From: Schizophyllum amplum
Lineage: Eukaryota > Basidiomycota > Agaricomycetes > Agaricales > Schizophyllaceae
Direction of reading: 5' to 3'
NCBI GenBank assembly: GCA_007026445.1
Contig: VDMD01000004.1
Location: 1,240,001 to 1,304,000, forward strand
DNA: 64,000 nt
The translations under genes and the position numbers were made by a program. The notes under the pieces are model-generated. The model ran no database searches, was not told the origin of the DNA, and was given only the letters and a program-made list of their open reading frames with translations. How positions within the stretch are numbered: position 1 is the stretch's first letter; the number at the start of each line of letters is the position of its first letter. Below, piece by piece: positions 1-10,933 of the stretch.

Positions 1-688
1 AATCAGTGCCGATACCGTATCCGAAGTCATTGTCAGTGAGCTGTCTTCTCATTACATCACAGTCTCATTGCGCACAGAGGGCTGAGCGCCAACTGAGCGC
101 TGATCGGGGGTGCGAACAACGATGCGTGCGAGCGCAGAACCCAGGATTTTGCCCCCTATGTACCGTTCCCGGTAGTTGTCATGCTGATGCAAAAAAATAC
201 AAGGACTTCCCTCTATGGTAATGCCAAAGTTAAGGTTCGCCCTGGTTGAAGTGGTTCGCCACTTTGACGTGCGAGAGGCCCAAATTTGGGAAAGGGACAC
301 GGCGCTTCACCATGGCGTGGCATCCTCGTCAGCGCGACTGCGCCGTAAGTATGTCTTCCTGGCCGTGCTTCGAAGTAGGGCGAGTCCTTCCGGTACATAT
401 CGTGTAAATTATACTAGTCGTGAAGACATACAGGTAATTATCGAGTCTGCGTCTGTCTGCGTACAGAAGTATTACAAAAGATATGATACCGAATTATCAA
501 GTGAGTTATAGGTACAGGAATGATGCCAGAGATAAGTACATGAAGGAACAGCGAAGGATATAAGGGCTACACAAAGCGATCAAGAGTCGTCTTTCTGCGT
601 AGGCGTGCTGTTCGAATTGTCGGATGTCTCGAGAATTTTTCGAAGGCTCTCGTTCTGCCGGACAAACGTCAAGATTTGGGGCGGCCAT
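1..688. other. Intergenic left edge, no supported gene
   Basis: Short open frames exist on both strands (for example 215-511 on + and 52-300 on -). None shows recognisable domain sequence, splice structure or composition that would mark it as a gene. The stretch lies downstream of the gene at 689-1378 and probably holds its 3' flank. Confidence 0.5.
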
Positions 689-1378
689 TCAGCAGGACGA
701 GATGCTCACGGCGCGCTCTAGTTCCATGACCTTCATCTTCTCCATCACAGCATCGTGCTGTAGTCCAGCTATCATGCTCTGCAAAAAGGTTAGTCCATGC
801 TATAGAAACGACGAGGGACTCGTGACAAACCTTTGCGACCTTGCCGTTGAGGCCACGGAAGACGTCAAGCTCCTCAAATGCGACAGGCCAGAACCCGATG
901 CTGCGAGAGCGTGTCAGCGGGACCTGAACTGGACAGCGGGATGCGATAACATGCACCTTAATAACTGCGCGTGCAGCCGTTCTACATGCGCCTCCAGGCT
1001 GGCAATGTATATTGTGCGCCTGTGCGGTGCGCCAAGCGTCCCTCTGAGCCACGGAGTCAGCAACATTGCAAGACAGATATGGGAAACGTGCAGCTCATAA
1101 GTAGAGAACAAATGCTTCTCGAGCGCGTGATTCCAGATTTTTCTGGAGCTCCTCTCTTGCTTTGCGGCGAGGCGGGCGTATGGATGTGCCAGAGCAACCC
1201 GACGCGCCTTACGCACGCTGGCAGGCGCAGACGAAGCCGCAGTAGAAGGCCGACTGGGAGCGCTAGTACAAGATGAAGCAGAGGAGCAGTGGGCACCGAA
1301 CATGGAGGTCGTCGGCGACGGTGTACCGTCAGATGCCGCGGATTTGGGCGATGGAACGTTGGAAGCGAAGTCGGCCAT
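689..1378 (-). CDS. Conserved basidiomycete protein of unknown function
   Basis: I recall this as a widespread unnamed Agaricomycete family, without a function. A Ser/Pro-rich N-terminus (about 50 residues from ATG 1378) leads into a basic block with HPYARLAAKQ and KIWNHALEK, then APHRRTIYIASLEAHVERLH, then GFWPVAFEELDVFRGLNGK and a short C-terminal helix rich in Met and Glu ending at the stop 689-691. Three introns fit: a 48-nt in-frame stretch after STYEL (its best donor is GC rather than GT), one of about 60 nt after HAQLL, and one of about 50 nt after NGKVAK. The charged RRTIYIASLEAHVERLH helix resembles a dimerisation or coiled-coil element, so a nuclear regulatory role is possible but is inference. 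Gene presence is fairly sure, the first intron less so. Confidence 0.65.
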
Positions 1379-2718
1379 GTTCGAGGGTGCTGCAGAGGGA
1401 GTGCTAGTCGTGTTCCAGGCAGCGTAGTACGACTATATAAGGACGCTGTTCAGGCTGTGCAACGGAGGAAATTCTGGGGACCGAACGGAGACCGTGTCGT
1501 TGGAGGAGCGGGTATGCCTGCGACGCAATGGAATGAAGGACGGCGAACATTAATATGCCGTGAGTAGAAAGTCTCATCCAGCGGTGGAGAGATCTCGGCC
1601 CAGTGGACTCGGCGAAGAGGAAGTGGTGCGACGCCGGGGCGGCGGGGCGGCGGCAGGTGTCTGGAGAAATGGCAGATCGCCATCGACCGCACATCGGTTT
1701 CAGTAAACCCAATCTTACCAGGAGCTGGGCAAGCGCGTTCAAATCGTAGTAAAGAGCGAACAATCGGTGCGTCGGGCTCTAGAGCAAGAGCGCCTCGGTC
1801 TCGGGGGTGCGCAGAGAAGATTCAAATTCCGCGCTTGATTGAGGAATCTTGTTCGACTTCCGCATGAGATCCAGTATGAACATGCAGAAGCTGAGCTCCT
1901 GGCTTTCATTCTTCTCTTCGGAGATTTATCCAGACCGCAAAGGCGCTGCGACGGGATGCCACAGCGGGCCCGGCGGAGGGTGGCGTTAACTTGTTGAGAA
2001 AGAACAAGACGATAAACAAGAACAAACGCAGCATCGCTCTTCTCTGACTTCCATCACGTTTCTCCTCTACAGGGGCATTTTTACTCCATGCAATGGGCCG
2101 CGTCAGCACCCTGGGATACATATACACGTAAACGTCAACTGGACAGCGTCGATCTGACATGAATGTCAGATCGACAGTCCTTCCTCGCACCGTCTTCGCC
2201 TCTTCCTCGCGTCCCTGAGCCCTCGCCAGTTTATTCGTCGGTCATGTCCGATACTGAGAGGCACCGGCAGTGGCGCGTGCTTTCAGCAGTCGGAGACGGC
2301 GCCCGCATACGCCGTGCTGCCTCATCAAGCGCCTCGACCGCCTCAAGCCCGCCTTCTCATCCGCTGTTTCTCTGATTGTCCGTTCTTCGGGTGGGATCTT
2401 GCTCTCCTAATTTGGCTTCTCATTTCTGACGCGTCACTGGTCAGTCTCCCGCGTACGCGGGGCTATGACTGCTGTCCGGGGCTCTTTGGCCGCTTTCTCT
2501 GTTACCTCAACGGGAGAGACCCCGCCCGGCCCTTTCAAGGTCAGCGCTCAGTGTCCGTTGCCTTCTTTGGCCGAAAGGATCATGTAATGGCATCGTGCTT
2601 CTGATCATGCAAGTCACGAACATCCCCGCTTGCTCTTCCATGTCCCTTTATATCTCCGCGCGCGGCTCTCTTACATCTTCCATCTTGTCTCCCCCTTGAT
2701 TCGCCTTGGCTTAGAGAT
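1379..2718. other. Divergent intergenic region with a perfect palindrome
   Basis: This stretch separates two divergently transcribed genes and must contain both promoters and 5' leaders. I see no convincing gene. Its right half (about 2160-2700) is C/T-rich, as expected for a basidiomycete promoter or leader. Short ATG frames there, such as one opening at 2163 inside a palindrome, could be upstream ORFs of the gene starting at 2719. Confidence 0.5.
2148..2175. repeat. Perfect 13-bp inverted repeat
   Basis: The arm GTCGATCTGACAT (2148-2160) is followed by a 2-bp spacer and its exact reverse complement (2163-2175). It lies about 540 bp upstream of the gene starting at 2719. It could be a binding site for a dimeric factor or, if transcribed, a hairpin in the 5' leader. 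The function is unknown. Confidence 0.8.
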
Positions 2719-4627
2719 ATGACGAACCTTGAGGTGCGAGTTTTTGCGTTCCCTCTCACTCTCACTCCCGTTTACCCTTCTGCAGAGCTTTACAGAGATT
2801 TTCGACTGCCAGACCGGTTTCTCTAGCTTCTCTGGGAGTCAGGAGTCTTTCAACAACGCGTTTTCCATGCTAGGAGCAAGGACAACGCCGCCTCCCGACC
2901 AGATGTCGCCCTCTGATCAAGAATTCTCCTCTTTCTCATCGTGGTCTCGTACCGACCAGCTTGTCGCGCCTTCTCAGCAACCTTGCGAAAATGGCTTCCA
3001 TCTCGCGGATCATCAGCGCGAGCTCCAAGGAAATTCTGCTTCATTTGCTGCTCAGGCCTCGAATGGCTACGGCGCGATGTCTGGAACCTCGTTCATTCCT
3101 GCACTCCCCTCCTTACAAGCATTTTCCGGCGCACCGATGTCTCACCAGTATTCCTACTCGTTCAACCCTTCCGACAAGTCATCGAGTACATCGCCGCCGG
3201 GCGTGTCTTCCTCCTCATGGTCCTCGTACAGTCCCACGCATTCCCATGCGTACTCGAAAGCGCCCTTTCCTCAATATCCACCTACATCTCGGCGCTGGGA
3301 CCCCTCTGGACTCTGCGGTGCAGCGTTTGGAGGGTCACCGGCCCGCGAAGCTACGAAGCGGGAAGGTGACACGCCCAACCTCGGGCGTCGGTTCACCGGC
3401 GCCCTCTCGGGGGACCACCGCAGTGGTGACGCACACTCAGCCTCGAAGCCCTCTCCCCAGTATCGGATGATTTCGCCACCTCTTGCGTATTACCCAGACG
3501 CCGCGCTTCCCAGAATATCAGCTGCGCCGTCGAGTCTCGATGTCATGCACAAAGAATATCCATGCCAGCATCGCATGCCCGTGGCACCAATCGTCATTCC
3601 TGTTGCCCCTCCGATGCTGCCCACCCGTTCGACATCGAGATTGACCGCCAGAGCAGAGCCCTTGTCCCAGCCAGGGCCCGAGCAGAATTTCGGAGGGCTA
3701 TCTTGCTCGCTGTCGCGCGAGGCTCTGGCATCTGCGCTATCTTCTAGCCGATGCAACGTCGCGCGTTCCACTCCATCGTCGTCGGCGTCGTCGTCTCCTA
3801 CATCGGCGACATTCTCGTCGCCAACGACCTCGATGTCGGGCAGTGCGCAGACCGCGGAACGCAAGGCGCAGAGGAAAGCGCGCCGGGATGTTACCCAGGC
3901 ATTGAACGTCGGCTTTGTACCCACGAACCCGTGAGTTGTGCCCCTTTACGTTTCGTGATTCTCTTTCTAACGCTGACACTAGGGAGTCACTTTCCTCGCA
4001 TGAGAAAAAGCGCTACTATCTCGAGTCGCTTGAGCAGTATGTCATGTATCTACATGAACAGCTGAAGCTGGTCGCATCGGAACCCGTGCCTTTGGAGAGG
4101 GTTTCGACCTACCGTGGCCTGAGTAGCCGCTCCATCCGGGTGGGTTCAACGTTTATCATTGCCACATATCCGCTAACATCGTAGAACAGACCCTGCTCGT
4201 GCATATGAGGAACGGCGTAGGCAAGCTCGCTCTTCGCACTGAACACGAGGAACAGAAGGTGTGCTTGGCGAGACACCTGCGTGTACCGAGACTGATTCAG
4301 CATACACAGTTCATCACGCGCCGCGATGCCGTGTACAGTCAAGCGCTCGAGCCGAGCGCGCTCCACGACTATGAACGCCATTTTGGGAGCGCAACTGCGA
4401 GCAACGTCACCCAGATTGGCGAGGCTCTCGGGTCGAGTCTTGGCAGTCTGGGAACGACCGCTGCTAAGGAAGAGAGCTGGACGCTCAGCAAAAATGGAAC
4501 AACCGGTATTGAGGGATGTGTGGCACCGATGGACGGCAAAGAAGACGCCCCCGGTGCCGTGTCACTCGGGCATCCTGATGACGCGTCGGATGCAGTAGGA
4601 GAAGGGGATGATGCTGGCGAGAACTAA
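2719..4627 (+). CDS. Conserved basidiomycete protein, possible transcription-regulator-like
   Basis: Five exons fit: 2719-2733, 2786-3930, 3983-4139, 4190-4258 and 4310-4627, totalling 567 aa. Introns are 50-52 bp with clean GT-AG ends. The 15-nt first exon (MTNLE) is inferred because the large exon is open back to a typical pyrimidine-rich acceptor at 2785. The long middle part is Ser/Pro/Thr-rich and low complexity. A conserved C-terminal module follows, with HEKKRYYLESLEQYVMYLHE, then EPVPLERVSTYRGLSSRSIR, then TLLVHMRN and EHEEQKFITRRDAV. I recall this helical block from many mushroom-forming fungi but not under a name. Basic residues just before the helices (AERKAQRKARRDVTQA) give a bZIP-like look, so a nuclear role is plausible but is inference. 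The acidic tail ends at TAA 4625-4627. Confidence 0.75.
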
Positions 4628-4688
4628 AAGCTACAGTAATTGACCTTCGCATACCGTTTTGTGCCATGCGACCATCGATCTCCAATCG

Positions 4689-5279
4689 CTACATTATGTA
4701 TCGGCTATTACCAGCGTCGTGCTCAGCCTTAGAGACCTTGTAATTGGGCACCGTTGCAGCGCTATCTATCGCCTGCGTCACCGTATCCTCCTCGAGAAGG
4801 TCAGCCTCCACTGCTTTCTCCAACACATTCTTCAACCACTGCTGGCAGTTCCAGGCGCCATCTGGTACCCTGACGGGCTCTTCCGCCGCGATGCACTCCA
4901 ACTTTTTGCGCTGTGCGAGGCTGAGGCGGCCGAGAAAGAAGGCATCCTGCGCCGCCGCGGTCATCGCGTCCACCATGCCTGTCCGCGGCCCCCAGTTGGT
5001 GAGGTGCATGTGCCCGGGATCCTGCTGGATCTCGAGTTTGCGTATAGCAGACTGGCCTGCTTTCATCGGGCCCTCGGTGCTGGACCCGACGCGCCAGTCG
5101 ATGGACCAGTGGTTCCATCGGGGGCCGCCCTCCGGCGCGCGGAACACGCGGAGATGGACGTCGGCGTCGCGGTCCCTGTCCTTGTGGATCCAATCGAGGT
5201 CGGTGGGCGCGTATCCCTCCCGACCGAAATTGGGCAGCTCGGGACCATCGATGGCGGATAAATTGAATGCGCAGGGCAT
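4689..5279 (-). CDS. Small single-exon protein with possible permuted papain-like His/Cys motifs
   Basis: A 196-aa uninterrupted frame runs from ATG 5279 to the stop 4689-4691. I chose this ATG because the longer frame upstream has no ATG and looks like leader sequence. Two motifs stand out: WNHWSIDW with His57, and GAWNCQQWLKNVL with Cys145 followed by an amphipathic helix. A His in a beta strand followed about 90 residues later by Asn-Cys at a helix start is the order seen in permuted papain-fold families (LRAT-like, PPPDE). I recall similar Agaricomycete proteins with HWS and NCQ.W motifs. Catalysis is not shown, and an enzyme-derived but inactive fold is possible. No signal peptide or membrane segment is visible. 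Confidence 0.65.
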   Translation of the reverse strand: MPCAFNLSAIDGPELPNFGREGYAPTDLDWIHKDRDRDADVHLRVFRAPEGGPRWNHWSIDWRVGSSTEGPMKAGQSAIRKLEIQQDPGHMHLTNWGPRTGMVDAMTAAAQDAFFLGRLSLAQRKKLECIAAEEPVRVPDGAWNCQQWLKNVLEKAVEADLLEEDTVTQAIDSAATVPNYKVSKAEHDAGNSRYIM

Positions 5280-6578
5280 GGCACTGCGGCCGGTGTGGCT
5301 GTTATGGGCTCGGCAGGCGACCGTGGGGCGCGGGAGGCTGCAGACGACAGTTCGACGAGTGGCGGCGTGGTGTGAGCGTGAGAGAGCGATGTTGAAATTC
5401 CTTCGTTTAATTCCGTTGATGGCACGTGCAACATCACATCTCAGGCTCTTCCGAGTCTTCGTTGAAAAGCAGGCGATCAATCTTAGTTCTAGCATTCATG
5501 AGCATTTCTCTGCCACGAACGAGCATACACAGAGCGGAGACTCGACCTGTCCAGACAGCTACGACTCGCCTCCATATGTGGTCCTAAATCACCCCTTACC
5601 GTGCTTTGGACGCCTCTCGAAGCTCGTTGATCTGGCCTCTTCCAGCTTAAGTATGTACCTAGTGGAGATCAACTAGAGACGATGCTGTATCGTAAGTTGG
5701 CGGCCGATGACTGCGATATCTGACAAGCAAGTACTTGGCTGTCGTCCAACATTCAATATTCATCCCTACATGATGGTACCCGAGTTCATTGTAGCTGAGG
5801 GCCTGTCACTGCACAGGACGGCCAGACGCACCATACGAAAACGCGGTTGTACGAGCCTCCACAGCTGATATATAGCATCGAAGAACCTCCTGTGTGTTGT
5901 GAAGTGTTTGGGTTGATGGGTCCGCGGGGTTGAAGCGGATGCAATTCAGCCGCGTGACAATTCATTGTCCGTCAATTGACGATTTCGTCTCGACTCTCGA
6001 CCTTGGCAACGAACTCTGCGTCGGCGGATGCAGTGAATACTTGGGTAAGTAAGTACTTACGCGCAGCAACCACATATGCGTGTTGCGCGCCGCTCAGTTG
6101 CGCGCCGGTCGCGCGCACCGTTGTTGCCTGAATGTCATCCCCGCAAGTCCGACACGACCCAAGCCCGTCAATTGACCGTTATTGTCAGATTTCGGTCCAT
6201 GTGCAGAGAAGTCCTCATGGGATCGACGCGGGGCTCGCATGCAGGATGACGCCGGCGTCCTAGCAATAGGCGCGCACCGCTTCTCCAGCCATTTCAGGTA
6301 CACGAACTTCCGGATGAGTACGTTTACCACATCTCCTGCAGCAGAAGCACAGGATATGTAGCGCCGAAACGACGGCGGCGGACGAAGGTAATGTCCTCGA
6401 GCATCTGCTGGACCGCTTCACCAATCAGGCGGCCTAGGGTCGTGCGTAGAACTGATGGCAAGTTTACTCAACCTTCAACTCGACATCTCTCACGCTTGGT
6501 TGATACGACTTCTTTCATACATAGGGCCGCTGTGCGGCCGGTCGGCCCTTCTTACAATCCCCCACCACCTAGTACGAC
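5280..6578. other. Intergenic region, no supported gene
   Basis: About 1.3 kb between a minus-strand gene start and the G-alpha start. The only structure I noted is the 12-mer CCGTCAATTGAC repeated at 5969-5980 and 6165-6176 and a small dyad near 6048-6060 (GTAAGTACTTAC). It presumably holds both promoters. Confidence 0.45.
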
Positions 6579-8825
6579 ATGCCCCGCCACTCGTTCACCG
6601 ACAGAGACCCGCTCGATGCTCTCCTCGCCCCGCCCCCGGACGAGACTCCGCAGGAGCGGGAGAAGCGGATCGCCGCAGAAGTCGAGGCGAAGCGTGTCAG
6701 CGACGAGATCGACGCGCAGCTGAACAGAGAATGCGAACGCGAGAAAAGGAATGCTCCGGCCGTCCGCGTCTTGCTACTGGGTGTGTGCCATCGCCGCAGA
6801 ACGTGTACCGCCGTTGACCGATAATGTCGAGCGTCTAGGGCAGAGCGAGTCGGGGAAGTCGACGACACTCAAGAGTGCGTCTCCTCCCCCTCCTCGCAAG
6901 CGCTGCCCCTCATCCCCTGCTAGACTTCCAGTTAATCAGCTCGGCGAAGGCCTTCCAGAGAGAGCGTCCAATGTGGGGCAATGTCATCCGCCTCAACGTC
7001 GTCAAGGCTATGTTGATGATCCTCGATATCTTGAATCAGCTTCAGGCTGGTGCGGAGACCTGGGAGGACGAGTCCAAGCGAATCGAACTGACGCCAGACG
7101 TCCTCATGCTCAAGCAACGGCTTGCTCCCTTGTATCAAGTGGAGGAGTCCTTCGTTGCCATTCTCAGTCCCGGCTTCAAGGTACGTCTGCCACCCCCGTC
7201 GTGCCGTTACTTGCAATCAAGCGTGCCAGCAGGCCGACAAGTCGCGCTCGAAACTGCGTGATAACGTGTTCAACATCAACGTGAACTCCGAGAAGTTCGG
7301 TCTCACGCGCCTATGGGGAGGGAACAATGTCCGCGAGAGTATCGACGGCGCTCCCGACGTGATCGACCACACCACCGATGGTGAATCACAGGAGATGACG
7401 CAGCCTCGGTCTGGACGCGCAACCAACGACGACCCCGCGCACGTCCTCCATATGCTCGCAGCGGATATGATCGCGCTTTGGTCGCACCCGACGGTGAAGA
7501 AGTTGATTCGGGTGCGCGATCTTAAGGTCGCAGATGTCGACCGCGGGGGCTAGTAAGTCTGCACCGCAGTCCACCCATCTCTCACTGACCCAGACCAGCT
7601 TCCTGGACAGGCTCGAGACGATAACATATCCCGGCTACCAGCCTGCCGATGGTACGTAGCGACTCCGCTTCATGTCACCAGCGATGCTGACATCGCTACT
7701 AGAGGACATCCTTCGGGCTCGCATAAAGACGATGGGAATTTCAGAACATCGCTTTCGCTTGAAGACGGGTAGGCCTGATCTGCACTGCATGCGAACCTGA
7801 TCAACAACTGCGCCTGCTCAGGTCCCATGGGCAATTTGACGACTTCAGAGTGGCGTGTCTTCGATGTTGGCGGTGCAAGAAGCATGGTATGTCTTCCTTC
7901 CGTGCATCGTCGCCGTGTACTCATCCAGTCATTCAGCGAGGTATGTGTATTTCTGGAGTCCGCGCCAAGGCGCTCACCCGAGGTTCCAGCCGCCTGGGCA
8001 CCGTACTTTGACGACATCGTACGCATATTAGGCCCTCCGCCTTGACGCTACTGACTTGAATTGTGCATTTAGGATGCTATAATCTTTCTGGCTCCCATAA
8101 GCTGCTATGACGAGACGCTGGAGGAGGACCCGACCGTCAACCGTTTGGTAAGCAATTATACCGTCTATCCGACCGCTGCCTCTCCCAATCCATAACCTCC
8201 ACCGCGACTGCAAAATTTGCTTCGTGCTGATCGGCTGATGTTCCTCAGGAGGACTCCATGAAGCTCTGGCGGACGATATGCGAAACACCACTATTGAAGA
8301 ACACGGACCTGATACTGTTTCTCAACAAGTGCGACGTGATGCAGGAAAAGTTACGCGTCGTGCCATTCTCGCAACATGTCGTGTCATACAAAGGCCGAGA
8401 CGACGATTTCGAGGGCTGCTCGAATTGTAAGTGAACTATTCTGCTTCACGATCGCATACCCCTGACCGTGTTGCCCGTCCCCGTGTCACCGTAGACCTGA
8501 AGCGGAAGTTCGGTGAGTAATCAATGCAGGGACGAGCGTGTGTGTGCGAGATGACATATTCTGCTCCCCGTAGGCCAAGTACACAAGTCGCATTCCCCAC
8601 AACAGCGACCATTCTACTGCCACATGACCAGTGTCACCGTGAGTGGATAGCCTTTGCATGCACCGCAGGACTGACTCTCCTTTGCAGGATACAAAGTCGA
8701 CGCACGCCATTTTGGGCAACGGTCAGCTATGACTCCTTGCTATGTAATCAACCTGTTGCTAACGCGCTGCCCCAGTCAAGGACTTGTTAGTTCGAAAAAA
8801 CCTGCTCAACAGCCATCTTGTATGA
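6579..8825 (+). CDS. Divergent heterotrimeric G-protein alpha subunit
   Basis: Fifteen exons (6579-6780, 6839-6874, 6924-7180, 7230-7552, 7599-7651, 7703-7768, 7822-7886, 7937-7940, 7990-8018, 8073-8147, 8249-8426, 8495-8512, 8574-8638, 8688-8721, 8776-8825) sum to 1455 nt, 484 aa. G-alpha motifs are in order: P-loop LLLGQSESGKST (Gly68-Thr76), switch I RARIKTMGI with the catalytic Arg at 297, switch II DVGGARSM (327-334), FLAPIS, FLNKCD (NKxD, 396-399), MTSVTDT (TCAT box position) and a C-terminal helix. The usual catalytic Gln of DVGGQ is Ala331, so slow GTP hydrolysis is expected. The length exceeds the common ~350 aa because of a long insert before switch I. Exon 8 is only 4 nt. Basidiomycetes commonly carry several such divergent subunits beside the canonical ones; the receptor and effector are unknown. 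Confidence 0.93.
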
Positions 8826-9237
8826 TTCTTCGCTTCAGCTCTGATGGCTTTGTTGTATATACGGACTCAAGAGATTCCTCTAGTCATAAGAGCGATGATC
8901 ACTCCCTCCGCCGGTTCTTCAAGCTTGCAACTCCACTTCCTCTATCCATATATATACTGCGGCGCTGCGGACTGTGTTGTGCGTATGTCGTGCTGGCCAT
9001 TCATACCTACACATGGTGCTCAAGCCGATATTGCTGGAACCGCGCAAGAGCAACTTTGGAGCCGTCACAAACAATAGATTCAGCGATGGTGTACATGGAT
9101 AACTTAATTAGACAAGCAAGGTACAGTCGTCCAGAAGTACAAGTACAAAGGGAGAGAGGTCCGGTCCGTTGTTCACAGCAGATCGTTCCGAGTAGTAGTA
9201 GGTAGTACTAGTACAATTAGTTCCTGCAAAATCCCAT

Positions 9238-10933
9238 TTACATATCCTGGTAGGGCGGCAAGTCCTCCTCGCCGGGACCGGGCTTGCGCGACGTGCTAGG
9301 TTGACGGGCAAGGTCCTGCTCATGCTCAAGCTGTTTCTGGCTAGCTGCCTGCGAGTACTGCTCCGCAAGGCGGCGCTTCTCGGCCTCGGCGCTCTCGAAG
9401 TGACCACCTTCCGTAATTGGCGGCGGGGCCTCCTCTGCGATGGGCGTAGGAATCGGCGCCTTCGACGAAGCATGCATCGGCGACGACTTCAGATCCTTGA
9501 GCGAGCCGCTGGAGGGACCTCCTGTGCCACCGGAGACGGGCACGCCGGTCTCCGCAACTGTTGGCGTCGCGGGCGGGAGGGCGCTGTTCGACTCAGACGG
9601 CACAATGGGCGGCGGTGAGCTCGAGGACATTGACGGTACATGACCCCTCGAAGGCCCCACAGGGATCGGCGCAGGAGACTGGTTCAGCGCGGACGGATCC
9701 AGAGGCGGCGATTGCACCTTGCTGGTGTCCACGCGCGGCGAAGGAGGATCAACGACTGGCCTGTTGGCCGGGATGGGCATGGGCACAGCGGTCTTGACCA
9801 GGGGAGATCCAACGACGGGCGACGTGGCCGAGGCCGGCGGCGGGCCAGGTGGAGGCGTATGCATGACCTGAGGTTGCGTCGTCATGTCAGTTGTGTCGAT
9901 GCTCGAGAGCTCGGTAGCATGGCTTTCGCCGAAGCTGAGGGTATCCTGGCGCGAGAGATCGCTGGCGCCTGCATGAATCGGGAGATCAACATGGCCGGTC
10001 TTGTAGTTATCGAGGGCTCGCTGGAGAGCAGCGCGCGTGGCACCAGTGGTCTGATGTCCGCTATACGGCGAGTTGGGGGTCGGGGGAACGGGCGGCAGCG
10101 CATCAGTGATGCGTGGTGCGGCCTGCGAGAGGATGACGAGCTTCTCGCCATATTCCCGCATCGCCTCCCACTTGAGCTGCTCGCTCTCACGGACACCCTT
10201 GCGCTTGAGGAGCTGAACCTCTTTCTCCGCAGCGTCGTCCTCGACCTCAGCCTTCTGCAGCTGCTCACGCAGGCTGGTGAGCTTCTGCTCGTAGCCGCGA
10301 CCCTTATCGTGCTCGAGGCGGGTGATCTGGGTCTGGAGGGTGGCGCGCAGCTGGCGCTTGGGAGCGAGCGCCGTCTCTGCGTCGCGCAGAGCCTTCAAAG
10401 GCGCCCGCGCGGAAACCAGCTTGGCCGAGAGCGTCGTGGCGAGCGAGCCCTGAATGAAGTTGAGATACGCGAGACGATCAGTCACTGGGGGTATGATGTC
10501 AGTTGGCGACTGCGGCTGCGGTGGCGACGTTGCTCACCATCCTTGAGATCCTCCTCCTCGGTCTGTCCCCAGGTGTAGAACTCCTTGCTCTGCGCTTTGG
10601 CATCGCGAGAGACGGACTCGAAGTCGAGCGCGATGCCTTTCTCGACGGTTATTATCTTCTGTACCGGCGATGTCGATCTACGAATCCGAAAGTCAGCGAG
10701 CTGCTCGCGACCATCGGTAGTCATACTCACGCGTACTGCTGACCGAATGTCCTGAGCTGATTCTGGATCGATTCGAAGGCAAAATTCCTGTGGCCGCCAG
10801 TGGCGGCGGCCTCATTCGCGGATGGCTGCGTCGCCGCATCTGGGCTAGTAGGGCGTCCAGCGTGCGCACCAGCAGCGCTGATAGCGGACTGAGCCTTGTC
10901 AGCGATGGATGTTAGGAAACCTGGGACGGGCAT
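9238..10933 (-). CDS. PIL1: Eisosome core protein (PIL1/LSP1 family)
   Basis: Three exons (10933-10731, 10677-10538, 10484-9238) give 529 aa. The N-terminus MPVPGFLTSIADKAQ is family-like. The BAR-type core includes SKEFYTWGQTEEEDLKDG joined across intron 2 to VTDRLAYLNFIQGSL, matching the YVWGQEDDDDLADVTDRLAYL block of PIL1, and then a long helical region with many charged residues up to about residue 280. The last ~250 residues are Pro/Ser/Thr-rich and probably disordered. In yeast PIL1/LSP1 coat plasma-membrane furrows (eisosomes) and bind PI(4,5)P2; the same role is expected here. The basidiomycete tail is longer than in yeast (339 aa). The ATG at 10933 is the first in frame. Confidence 0.93.

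Noticed and set aside
914..1378. Unspliced reading of the first gene to 914
   Set aside because: Reading on past HAQLL gives an unrelated tail; splicing at 50-60 nt introns restores conserved GFWPVAFEELDVF instead.
5969..6176. CCGTCAATTGAC repeated twice in the promoter region of the G-alpha gene
   Set aside because: Only two 12-mer copies, which can occur by chance in AT-rich promoter sequence; kept only as a note.
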